From NCBI RefSeq assembly GCF_030849505.1, contig NZ_JAUJFI010000048.1, positions 1-36,653 of the forward strand: DNA of 36,653 nt, in the 5' to 3' direction. This DNA comes from Azospirillum isscasi. GTDB lineage: Bacteria; Pseudomonadota; Alphaproteobacteria; Azospirillales; Azospirillaceae. The position numbers and the translations under genes were made by a program. Shown in pieces: positions 23,879 to 31,122 of the stretch. Below the pieces are notes generated by a model that made no database searches, was not told the origin of the DNA, and was given only the letters and a program-made list of their open reading frames with translations. Position 1 is the stretch's first letter. The number at the start of each line of letters is the position of its first letter.

Positions 23879-25168
23879 ATGGCGGGCAGGGGGCTGCACA
23901 TCGGCATCGAGGAAACGGAGGGCGGCGGCATGGTGCGCCGCACCGTCCTGCTGTCCGAGGACGGCGCCCGCCGCCGGCACCGCGTGGTCTACGAGTTCGA
24001 GGACCCGTCCGGGACCGCCGCGGACCGGCCCATGGACGGGGCGGTCATGGCCTTTCTGTTCCACGCCATGCAGCGTGGCCTTCCCGTCCATGTGCACGGG
24101 CCGGTGACCCGGACGGCGCTTTACAACATCGACACGCTCCAGGGGGTGTGGCGGCGCTGGCGCCCGGACCGCTACCGGACGGTGGAGATCCTGCCGGAAG
24201 CGGTCATCGACCGCACCGCGCCCAAGCCGGGACGCCGGGCCATCGCCGCTTACTCGGGCGGGCTGGACAGCACCTTCACCATCCTGCGCCACCGTCTGCT
24301 CCTGCCGCCGGAGCGCCGCCACGGCGTCGGGGCGCTTCTGATGGTGCACGGCTTCGACGTGGCGCTCGACCGGCCCGGGGATTTCGAGCGGCTGGTCGAG
24401 CGCACCCGATCCTTCCGCGATCTGGTGGGGCTGGATCTGCGCGTGGTGCGGACCAACAGCAAGGAGCTTCATCTCCAGAACTGGCAGGACTCCCACGCGG
24501 CGGAGCTGGCGGCCTGTCTGCATCTCTACGGCGCGGAGTTCGAGTTCGGGCTGATCGGCAGCACCAAGCCCTACGACGCGCTGGTCATCCCCTACGGCAC
24601 CACTCCCATCGCCGACCATCTGCTGTCCGGCGACGGCTTTTCCATCGTTCATGACGGGGCGGCCTGTTCCCGGACCGAGAAGGCCGCGGCGGTCGCCGCC
24701 CATCCGGAGGCCGTCCGCTCCCTGCGCGTCTGCTGGGAAGGGGCGGAGCAGTTCCGGAATTGCGGGGTGTGCGAGAAGTGCATGCGCACGCGGATGAACT
24801 TCGCCGCCGCCGGGGTGGCCGCCCCGGCCTGCTTCGATGGGCCGCTGGACCCCGCGCGCATCGCCGGCATCCCCGTGCGCAACGAGCCGCAAGCGGCGGA
24901 GCTCCGCTCCATCGTCGATTATGCGCGCCGGCACGGGGTGCAGGGGGAATGGCTGGAGCGGCTGAAGGAGCGCGTCCAGGTCATCCATCCAGGGGCCATT
25001 CACACCGGAACGGGCCACACCGGAACGGGCCAGCCCGAACCCGTCCCCGTCCGGGCGATGAAGGCGGCGTCCGCCTCGCTGCGGCAGGCCGCCGGGGCGC
25101 TGCTCGACGCGATGGAGCTGAAGCAGCCGCTCAAGCGGGTCCGGAACCGGCTGCGGACCCGCAGCTGA
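23879..25168 (+). CDS. PP-loop ATPase with QueC-like zinc cysteines, unknown substrate
   Basis: A 429-residue soluble protein. Residues 126-132 are SGGLDST, the PP-loop that binds ATP and adenylates a substrate. Cys285, Cys295, Cys298 and Cys301 (in CWEGAEQFRNCGVCEKCMRT) match the zinc knuckle of QueC, which makes preQ0. It is nearly twice QueC's length, with an unrelated N-terminal 120 residues and a basic C-terminal tail, so it is probably a QueC-superfamily member of other function. The ATG at 23879 is chosen because AAGGAGG lies 12 bases upstream. It follows the pyruvyl transferase gene. A tandem 15-bp repeat lies in its 3' part. It is the last core gene before the island junction. Confidence 0.8.
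   Translation: MAGRGLHIGIEETEGGGMVRRTVLLSEDGARRRHRVVYEFEDPSGTAADRPMDGAVMAFLFHAMQRGLPVHVHGPVTRTALYNIDTLQGVWRRWRPDRYRTVEILPEAVIDRTAPKPGRRAIAAYSGGLDSTFTILRHRLLLPPERRHGVGALLMVHGFDVALDRPGDFERLVERTRSFRDLVGLDLRVVRTNSKELHLQNWQDSHAAELAACLHLYGAEFEFGLIGSTKPYDALVIPYGTTPIADHLLSGDGFSIVHDGAACSRTEKAAAVAAHPEAVRSLRVCWEGAEQFRNCGVCEKCMRTRMNFAAAGVAAPACFDGPLDPARIAGIPVRNEPQAAELRSIVDYARRHGVQGEWLERLKERVQVIHPGAIHTGTGHTGTGQPEPVPVRAMKAASASLRQAAGALLDAMELKQPLKRVRNRLRTRS
25001..25030 (+). repeat. perfect tandem 15-bp duplication inside the PP-loop gene
   Basis: CACACCGGAACGGGC occurs twice head to tail and encodes HTGTG twice in a linker near the C-terminus. It is in frame, so copy-number change by slippage would lengthen or shorten the linker without a frameshift. 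Confidence 0.85.
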
Positions 25169-25179
25169 GCGTTTTGTGG

Positions 25180-25201
25180 CCCGCACCGGAAAACCGGCGG
25201 G
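25180..25201 (+). terminator. possible terminator after the PP-loop gene
   Basis: CCCGC-A-CCGG, an AAAA loop and CCGG-CGGG form an imperfect GC hairpin 11 bp after the stop, followed by AAATTCTT rather than a clean T-run. Tentative. Confidence 0.4.
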
Positions 25202-25277
25202 AAATTCTTAAAAATCAGGTGGGGTTTGCCGACGCGCTCTGCACCACAATGACCCGTCAAGAAGAGTGGGTCGGGAA

Positions 25278-25323
25278 TGGTGCCCAGGGACGGAGTCGAA
25301 CCGCCGACACGGGGATTTTCAGT
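25278..25323 (-). repeat. 3' half of tRNA-Phe(GAA): attachment-site remnant at island junction
   Basis: On the minus strand this runs from the anticodon loop CTGAAAA (anticodon GAA) through the anticodon 3' stem TCCCC, variable GTGTC, a T arm with the loop TTCGACT, the acceptor 3' strand CCTGGGC, and A-CCA. The 5' half is missing: upstream bases do not pair with the anticodon or acceptor strands, and they switch to AT-rich DNA at exactly this point. A truncated 3' tRNA copy is what integrase-mediated insertion into the 3' end of a tRNA gene leaves at the end away from the restored gene. It is thus the left att site of the island. Confidence 0.88.
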
Positions 25324-25689
25324 TGCAATCGAGCTAAGTTAAGTTCTTGTTTTATATAGAATGCAAAGCAGTATGTGCTAAGGCTGTGCTAGGCAGCAAG
25401 GGCTATAGGATTGTTTTCCTACGAATCGCATCGCGCTTTTGCTTGTCCCTCTATGGTGCTCTACGTTCTCACACGGTGCAAGCGTAGTGCTTGAGCCAAG
25501 GTGATGGCCGCGCCCTATAGCTCGACGGCGCGCAGCCGCTACGTATACAGCATGGGAAACGTTCATTGAGTTGTCAGGCGAGGCAGCGACCCTGTAGCGC
25601 ACCAATAAGCTAAGCAGTGATGATTAATCCGCTTGATCGGCTGCTGTGGGAGTACGATACTCGTACTCCCTTCGAGTAGGAGAGAGCGG
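25324..25689. other. left end of the island, no gene recognised
   Basis: Some 365 bp without a convincing gene. Composition is mixed, with AT-rich blocks near the junction and TGTGCTA repeated near 25374 and 25386. A perfect palindrome lies just before the first island gene. A minus-strand reading frame of 75 codons here has no protein-like features. Confidence 0.5.
25648..25670. promoter_or_regulatory. perfect palindrome GGGAGTACGA-TAC-TCGTACTCCC upstream of first island gene
   Basis: Ten-base perfect arms around a three-base centre, ending 19 bp before the ATG of the 560-residue protein. It lies in the 5' leader or over the promoter. It could be an operator, or an RNA hairpin affecting the ribosome-binding site (AGGAG at about 25678). 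Confidence 0.6.
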
Positions 25690-27372
25690 ATGTCCGGTGA
25701 AGTTGCCAGTCTATCAAGCGAAACCAAGATCGATATTCTCGGCGGTAAGGCGGTTTCGACCATCGAAGCGCAAAAGCTGCTCGATACGTCGGAAGCGAAT
25801 TCGCGCGACTTTCTTGTGCAGCTTCGCGGGACCGACATGGTGCTATATGAAGCGCTGGTGTCGCTCTACCACCTATATCTGTTGTGTGCGAACAACTCGA
25901 AGGAACACGTTCAACTCGTTAATGACTTGGTTCGCAAGCGCCTTGGCAAGCAGGAGTTCGACATCCAAAAGGAGCCGTCTGGGAACAGGTTCTCAAACCT
26001 GCTGAAAGCGACGTTGCTCCACAAGCGGCAGAGCAATCAAAGCAACGATCCAAAAGCTGAGATCGAAGCGGATTACATTCCGCAGCGAGCAAATACTTAT
26101 TCAATGGCTTTGCATCAGGCGCTAAAGGAAAAGCTGACACCTGACGAGTTGAAGCAGAGGTTGAAAGAAGATGGCGTTCGCAAAATGCGGGACAACTTCG
26201 TCGACCCGCAATCTGCTTCCAATCCGAAAACCGATGAAGCCAAAGAAGCTGAGCGCGTTCAGGCAATTGCTGAGCTGAAGGAATTCGGAGGCGCTGCCAA
26301 TTTAGTTTTTGATGGTGAAGAAATACAGGACATGGGCCTGGGCGTTGCCGTTTTCTTAGTGAAGGTTGAAGAGGTGGATGGCAGGAAGCAAGGGCAATTG
26401 CTTCGACAGGCATATGTAAGCAGTGACACTTTGAAGGACTTGGCCTACGGCATATCAGCCGTTACGCGGCTGGAGAAATCGGAGGCTGGACCAGTTATCC
26501 GTTGTGCTCAGCTTGCTGAAACCTTTTTTGATCGAGCGGCTAAGGACGCGAGGCAGATTGTCATTGAGGCGAGTGATGAGGACGCATGGGTCTGTGCCAG
26601 CCTTACCGGAGACACAGAGAAGCCGACGAAGTTTCTCCTAACTCACATTTCCAAGCAAATCGAAGGTCTGCCGCCGAATACCCGATATCTGCTAACCGGA
26701 AACAATCTTGCTGCACTATATCAAACACTTGGTAATGAAAAAACAGCCGGAAATTGGCGCTTCGAGCGAATGGATGCCGAGGAAAAGGATGAATTTGGTG
26801 GCGATACAAGTCGTATAAAGTTGCTTGCTGATGCTGCCGATGGTCAGAAGGCCATTAATCTGGATCAGGGAAGCAACGTGAACATCCAGGCAATCACAGA
26901 AGAAGCAAAAAAGACCCCTGGAGTTGGCGTGACACTATCAGCCGCCCAGTGGATTGAGCTTCGATCAAATTGGGACGAGAAGCGCAAGGCTCATAAGAAC
27001 GATACCGCAGAGCAGAAAAAGCAAAACCCTCTCGACCTCGTAATCGATCAGAAAAGCGGGCTGGTGAAGTTCTTCTGCAAAGGACATCAGGATAAGCCGC
27101 TTCTGGCGGTCGAGGCTCAGAAAGACCTGCCTGCCGTGAAGCGCATCATGAAGGGAACGTTGCTCGGAAAGCTCTCGGTTCTTTATGAGGAGTACGGGGC
27201 TGCTAGCACCAGGTGGTCACTCAGCGAGAACGTAATTAATGTCGAGACACAGCTTCGCGGCGATCTATACCGCATTTGCATAAAGGCAGAGAGCAAGACG
27301 ACAGAAACAAAGAAGGCGCCAGGAGCATCAAGGTCCGGCGCCTCCGCAAAGTCGAAAAACGCGAAGAAGTAA
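25690..27372 (+). CDS. unknown 560-residue island protein, convergent with the transglycosylase
   Basis: I do not recognise this protein. The ATG at 25690 follows GTAGGAGAGAGCGG. It has no signal peptide or membrane helix and is rich in Lys, Glu and Ala, with charged linkers (QRANTYSMALHQALKEKLTPDELKQRLKEDG; DEAKEAERVQAIAELKEFGG) that suggest helical stretches. The C-terminus is a basic low-complexity tail (TETKKAPGASRSGASAKSKNAKK), as in many nucleic-acid-binding proteins. A middle region (residues about 180-330) mixes beta and alpha character. Its TAA ends exactly where the opposing transglycosylase gene's TAA begins, with a shared hairpin across both stops. Lower GC and different codon use from the left half mark it as acquired. 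Confidence 0.75.
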   Translation: MSGEVASLSSETKIDILGGKAVSTIEAQKLLDTSEANSRDFLVQLRGTDMVLYEALVSLYHLYLLCANNSKEHVQLVNDLVRKRLGKQEFDIQKEPSGNRFSNLLKATLLHKRQSNQSNDPKAEIEADYIPQRANTYSMALHQALKEKLTPDELKQRLKEDGVRKMRDNFVDPQSASNPKTDEAKEAERVQAIAELKEFGGAANLVFDGEEIQDMGLGVAVFLVKVEEVDGRKQGQLLRQAYVSSDTLKDLAYGISAVTRLEKSEAGPVIRCAQLAETFFDRAAKDARQIVIEASDEDAWVCASLTGDTEKPTKFLLTHISKQIEGLPPNTRYLLTGNNLAALYQTLGNEKTAGNWRFERMDAEEKDEFGGDTSRIKLLADAADGQKAINLDQGSNVNIQAITEEAKKTPGVGVTLSAAQWIELRSNWDEKRKAHKNDTAEQKKQNPLDLVIDQKSGLVKFFCKGHQDKPLLAVEAQKDLPAVKRIMKGTLLGKLSVLYEEYGAASTRWSLSENVINVETQLRGDLYRICIKAESKTTETKKAPGASRSGASAKSKNAKK

Positions 27373-27382
27373 TTATTCTTCG
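27362..27382. terminator. hairpin spanning two abutting convergent stop codons
   Basis: CGAAGAA-GTAATTA-TTCTTCG: seven-base perfect arms with both TAA codons in the loop. The two genes meet with no intergenic base, so this coding hairpin is the only structure that could end or stabilise both messages. It lacks T-runs, so terminator function is uncertain. Confidence 0.45.
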
Positions 27383-28818
27383 AACCAAGGTACTTCCGAG
27401 AAATAAGGGAACGGCTCAAGGTCGGTGTTCCACCAATCTGGCCGTTCCCCCTGAATCAGCTGAGCGACAGTGACATAAGAGGACCGATCAAAGAACTCCA
27501 GTACGTTCTTGTTGTCGAGTACAATTTGGTTGGCTTGTTCGCGGCTTTGTCCCATTGCAAATATACGATCCAAAACATCCGCCAGTTTTTGGTATTGCTT
27601 AGGCAATTGAAGTCCCATATCGAATTCCGACGAGACATCGACAATGCGGTTCAGCTGATTGATCGCATCAATATGGACATAGAGGTTGTGATTCATCAAC
27701 ATAAGGGAAGACAACGTGTCCCAATGTGACAGCCGGTCCGATTGCCGGCGCTTTCCTTCTGGAAGTGCACACAGATCCCCAAGCTTCATCTCTCGTCCGA
27801 TTGGACTGGTCGCGAATGGAAACGGTTTGTCGGAATGAACGTAGTGCGCACTGTTGGGCACCCGGCAGGGCTCGAACACCACTTCACCGTCGCGACGGAA
27901 GCTCAAGCCACTATACGCCTGTTGCACTCGTCCGCCGGAAATGAAGGGCGACGCTGCGTCGTAGCTGACCACCAAATCTGGCCGGACGTGCTCGCGTAGC
28001 GCCCGCATGAGCAACGTCAATCCACCAACCAAGTTGAGGCGGGCTACTCCAAAGAAGTGCAGCCAGCGGCAGTTATCCAAAGCACCATCATGTTTCATGA
28101 TAAGAAGAAACTGTAGGAGGCTGTGCAGATTCTCATGAAAGCGCCAGGGAATCGACCAGCCATCCAAACTGTCAAAACGCTTAACTACGCTAAACCATTC
28201 CTTAGCCTGTCCCCAGTCAGCACCTTGCAACACGTTTAGATACAATGCCTTCGTCGTCCGATCTCGTTGATTGACCATGAATTCGAGGCTGCCTTCGGTG
28301 TAACGTAGGCATGACGAAAAATCGAAGTTCTCCTGCCTCATCACTGCTTCGTTGGTCGGGAAATCCAGCGGAACAATAATGTCTGCAAAACCCTCCGCCC
28401 ATTTTAGAACGGATTCACGTGCTCGAAACAGCGCTTCAGGGTTGGTAACGTCGATCTGCCACTGTTGGCGGGCGATCTGAAAGCCTCCGCTATCGGCCAT
28501 GATGACAGACTGACCTGGCTGTCTGTTACGGAGTACCTGCTCGTCCCCAAGGGCTGCTGTGAAGTCACCTTTAGTATGTCCTGCCGAATATAGGCCCCAT
28601 TTGTAGAAGAAGTTTTTGCACTGGTTATCTAGGAAATTTAAATTTCTCAGTGTGCCATCAATTGATGCCGGCAAACATCCGTCTCGGAATGCCTCATTCT
28701 GCCTGCCAATGTTTTTAAGATAAACAGGAGATATTGATGGGATGAAAATGGCATAGCCATTCTTTTCCGCAGGACCTTTGCTCAGCGAGTTGATGCTGGA
28801 CAAATCAATAGTGCTCAT
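27373..28818 (-). CDS. tRNA-guanine transglycosylase paralogue, DpdA-like
   Basis: A 481-residue TIM-barrel base-exchange enzyme paralogue. It keeps landmark TGT motifs in order: MADSGGFQIA (residues 107-116, with the general acid/base Asp109), PLDFP (150-154), LNVLQG (194-199), HFFGV (254-258) and VVSYDAASP (283-291), whose Asp287 takes the place of the TGT nucleophile. The normal bacterial TGT zinc cluster (CxCxxC...H) and the usual RxNxxLR region are not evident, so ordinary queuosine tRNA modification is unlikely. DpdA, which swaps guanine for preQ0 in DNA, and archaeal-type relatives are the closest match in style. AGGGAA precedes the ATG. It lies between two unknown genes in an island of defence genes. 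Confidence 0.82.
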   Translation of the reverse strand: MSTIDLSSINSLSKGPAEKNGYAIFIPSISPVYLKNIGRQNEAFRDGCLPASIDGTLRNLNFLDNQCKNFFYKWGLYSAGHTKGDFTAALGDEQVLRNRQPGQSVIMADSGGFQIARQQWQIDVTNPEALFRARESVLKWAEGFADIIVPLDFPTNEAVMRQENFDFSSCLRYTEGSLEFMVNQRDRTTKALYLNVLQGADWGQAKEWFSVVKRFDSLDGWSIPWRFHENLHSLLQFLLIMKHDGALDNCRWLHFFGVARLNLVGGLTLLMRALREHVRPDLVVSYDAASPFISGGRVQQAYSGLSFRRDGEVVFEPCRVPNSAHYVHSDKPFPFATSPIGREMKLGDLCALPEGKRRQSDRLSHWDTLSSLMLMNHNLYVHIDAINQLNRIVDVSSEFDMGLQLPKQYQKLADVLDRIFAMGQSREQANQIVLDNKNVLEFFDRSSYVTVAQLIQGERPDWWNTDLEPFPYFSEVPWFEE

Positions 28819-28893
28819 GGGCGTTCCCTATTTGCTCATCACTGCTGACATATGATATCTTGGAAGTAGCTAGGAGGCCAGAGGGAAGTTAAA
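28819..28893. promoter_or_regulatory. divergent promoter gap between transglycosylase and 252-residue gene
   Basis: A 75-bp AT-rich spacer from which the two genes diverge. Each has its own purine-rich ribosome-binding site (AGGGAA leftward, GAGGGAAG rightward). The compact shared promoter suggests that the two are regulated together. Confidence 0.5.
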
Positions 28894-29652
28894 ATGAACA
28901 CACCGTCCATATACGATAATTCTGTGCTTCTCTTTGTAAGAACAACAATTGATCGGACGCAACGAGCCGCCTTTAAAGAAAGACTTTCAAATGTAACACG
29001 GCCAGACACGATCATTATTCATGATCTTAATGACGGAATCAGCAGCGAATTTCTCCATCGCGTTGTGATTCCTTACCTTTGTGCATCGGAGCGACACAAG
29101 GAGCTTATTGTTGTAGAGGCTGCATCTTCGCAGACGGCCGCGAAGGTAAAAGCAATTCTGAACCCGGAGGATGGATTGGGTGTGATTAAGCCTCTCCACG
29201 GTTCAACAAGAACTCAGGCAATGGGGCTATTCTGTCGGCTTGAGGAACGGTGCGCGAAGATTGTGCAAAGGAAGATTGATCAAGAGAATGCATGGTGGAA
29301 GAAAAGTCAGGCGCTCGTCTACCTGAAGATTGCTGACACGCAGGTTCCAGAGTACTCGTCCTTACTGGCGCCCGTTATCAGGAAATTGGAGCACGATGAG
29401 GTCGAATCGGTTTCGCTTCAGTCCCAAATCCAAGAAAGCTGCCTTGAATTAACAGGTCAGTTTGCAGAGTTGGTAGACATTCTTTCCGAGGCGAAGATCA
29501 TGACTTCTTCGTATGCTCCTCACTTTCTGCGGACTTGGTGTGAAGCCATCGCCACATTTGCGATGACGAGCCTTCCTAGACTGCACGGCGTTGAGGTGGC
29601 AAGTCTGTTGCGTCAGGAGTTCGAAAATCGTACTCCTGACCTTGGCAGCTAA
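28894..29652 (+). CDS. unknown 252-residue island protein divergent from the transglycosylase
   Basis: Not recognised. The first 90 residues alternate hydrophobic strands and helices (SVLLFVRTTIDRTQ, DTIIIHDLNDG, ELIVVEAASSQTAAKVKAIL, LGVIKPLHG), like a small Rossmann-type domain. The rest is mainly helical with several Trp and Leu residues (ENAWWKKSQALVYLKIAD; LELTGQFAELVDILSEAKIM). No signal peptide, transmembrane segment, or nuclease or ATPase motif is visible. GAGGGAAG lies six bases before the ATG. It diverges from the DpdA-like gene across 75 bp and is separated by 352 noncoding bp from the ATPase-HNH pair, so the transglycosylase is its most likely functional partner. Confidence 0.72.
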   Translation: MNTPSIYDNSVLLFVRTTIDRTQRAAFKERLSNVTRPDTIIIHDLNDGISSEFLHRVVIPYLCASERHKELIVVEAASSQTAAKVKAILNPEDGLGVIKPLHGSTRTQAMGLFCRLEERCAKIVQRKIDQENAWWKKSQALVYLKIADTQVPEYSSLLAPVIRKLEHDEVESVSLQSQIQESCLELTGQFAELVDILSEAKIMTSSYAPHFLRTWCEAIATFAMTSLPRLHGVEVASLLRQEFENRTPDLGS

Positions 29653-30004
29653 CAAGGAGCACCTACCGCATCCACACTTCCATTCACTATGAACTTAGCT
29701 ACCAGCAACCCAACTAAGCTAGCTGAGGTGCATCCCATTGCATCTGAGGCGGATTGACTTTGTGGCACATAACGATGGAACTAATGCAGTTGATGTATTA
29801 TGGAGAGTTATCGTCGGCAGAAGCGAGCATAATTGCGCTAGTTGACAATTTTTCTTCACCATCACAAAGTGACGACTCGCAGCGCTGCTCTGGCTTGTTG
29901 CTGCCGGGCACTTGAGCTAATAGTTTGCGAGTGCCCATTCGCACAGATAAATGTGCAGGACGCTTGAGTTAGAGAAGAAAATTTGTGCGACAAAGGACTA
30001 GGTA
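29653..30004. other. 352-bp structured noncoding region upstream of the ATPase-HNH pair
   Basis: No gene seen. It contains TTGACA at 29842-29847 (a possible -35), an inverted repeat GGGCACT/AGTGCCC at 29906-29912 and 29930-29936, a hairpin GCACA-GATAAA-TGTGC at 29941-29956, and TCGCACA/TGTGCGA at 29939-29945 and 29984-29990 that could pair across it. It is unusually long and structured for a simple promoter. No reverse transcriptase gene is present, so a retron RNA is unlikely. Confidence 0.5.
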
Positions 30005-31117
30005 ATGAAGACTGAAGCGGCAACAAAAGAACGAAGTAAGTTTATTGCGCTCCTAGATTCAATTTCAGCTGGAAACGTCTATTTTGTAACCGGCAAAAAT
30101 GGTTCTGGGAAATCAAGATTCTTCGCCTATGCGACACAAACAATGTGCGAAGCACAATTGACTGCCGCCCCTCAGACGTCCCGGTTGCTTTGCTTGTCAG
30201 GAACGATGCACGACAAGTACCCTCGCATTATATATAAATATTCCCCTGAAATTGGAGGTGTAGTCTACCTTGGAAACAAGGTTAACAACAACATGGTGTC
30301 TGATATCGCGCCATTCCGAACGCTTTGTTATCACATGGTCCGCAACGCTTCTGCAAAGGAATACCTTTTCCATGCCAGAAGTGTGATGGAACGGTTAAAC
30401 TTTGATCAGCGGATTAAGCTCAAGTTTCGATACGCTAAGAACCGGAAAGTTGAGGCGTTTGGAGCGGTCGATCCTCAGGTTGATTACGTACTAGATACCT
30501 TCAAAAACGATCCGAGGCTAATGGATCGCTATTTGGAGCACATCTCTGCTGGGAATATTTTGCTCGCCGATATGTGTTTCTTCCGAAATCAAGAAGAGTA
30601 CGGGCTGGATGAGCTAAGCTCTGGAGAGAAGCAATACGCCCTAGCGCTTCTGGGCTTCATTTTCTGCGGCAGTCGTAATTCCGTTGTTTTCTATGATGAG
30701 CCAGAGAACTCACTTCACCCCTCCTGGCAGCTGAGTATCGTAAAAGACCTCGCAGAAGTTGCCTCTGACTTTCATCATGGCTCAACACTTATAGTCGCGA
30801 CGCATTCCCCCCTAATCGCCAGCAGCGTGCGGAACGGAAGCGTATACGTGTGTGATCTTCCTGCGGGACAGAATTGGCAGCGCTCCGACCTTTATGGGCG
30901 TACGAGTGACACGGTATTGCGGGAGCAGTTTCACCTGTTTTCTGCACGATCGCCCGAAGTGGCGAAGATTATCAATACGTGCCTAACTTATATTTCCCGG
31001 AACCAGACGGGCGGAGACGAATTCCATCAGGCGCAGGATCAGTTGCGCTCGTACAATCTAGATCTAACACCCGATGATCCGCTGTACGAAGTGGTCACGA
31101 CGATCATGCGGTTTTGA
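30005..31117 (+). CDS. AAA/ABC-type ATPase of a Septu-like defence pair (PtuA-like)
   Basis: A 370-residue P-loop ATPase. Walker A is GKNGSGKS at residues 30-37, the ABC signature LSSGE at 204-208, Walker B VVFYDEPENSLHP at 227-239, and the H-loop ATHSP at 266-270: the order of the AAA_21/OLD-like ATPases. The insert between Walker A and signature is short, with no long SMC coiled coil, so it is smaller than typical PtuA. The next gene is an HNH nuclease in nearly overlapping arrangement, which is the Septu organisation: the ATPase senses infection and licenses its nuclease partner. AAGGA lies upstream of the ATG. Phage defence is inferred from family and context. Confidence 0.88.
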   Translation: MKTEAATKERSKFIALLDSISAGNVYFVTGKNGSGKSRFFAYATQTMCEAQLTAAPQTSRLLCLSGTMHDKYPRIIYKYSPEIGGVVYLGNKVNNNMVSDIAPFRTLCYHMVRNASAKEYLFHARSVMERLNFDQRIKLKFRYAKNRKVEAFGAVDPQVDYVLDTFKNDPRLMDRYLEHISAGNILLADMCFFRNQEEYGLDELSSGEKQYALALLGFIFCGSRNSVVFYDEPENSLHPSWQLSIVKDLAEVASDFHHGSTLIVATHSPLIASSVRNGSVYVCDLPAGQNWQRSDLYGRTSDTVLREQFHLFSARSPEVAKIINTCLTYISRNQTGGDEFHQAQDQLRSYNLDLTPDDPLYEVVTTIMRF

Positions 31118-31122
31118 TCAAT

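Noticed and set aside
22676-25186. An 836-codon minus-strand frame opposite the pyruvyl transferase and PP-loop genes
   Set aside because: Antisense to two recognisable proteins, with compositionally biased residues.
25278-25353. Complete tRNA-Phe gene
   Set aside because: The 5' half cannot be found: the bases beyond the anticodon loop do not form the D arm or pair with the acceptor and anticodon 3' strands.
25378-25605. 75-codon minus-strand gene at the island's left end
   Set aside because: No ribosome-binding site, no protein-like pattern and no family resemblance.
29653-30004. Retron msr-msd RNA before the ATPase-HNH pair
   Set aside because: Retron-Septu needs a reverse transcriptase; none is present, and the inverted repeats are too short for a typical msd stem.
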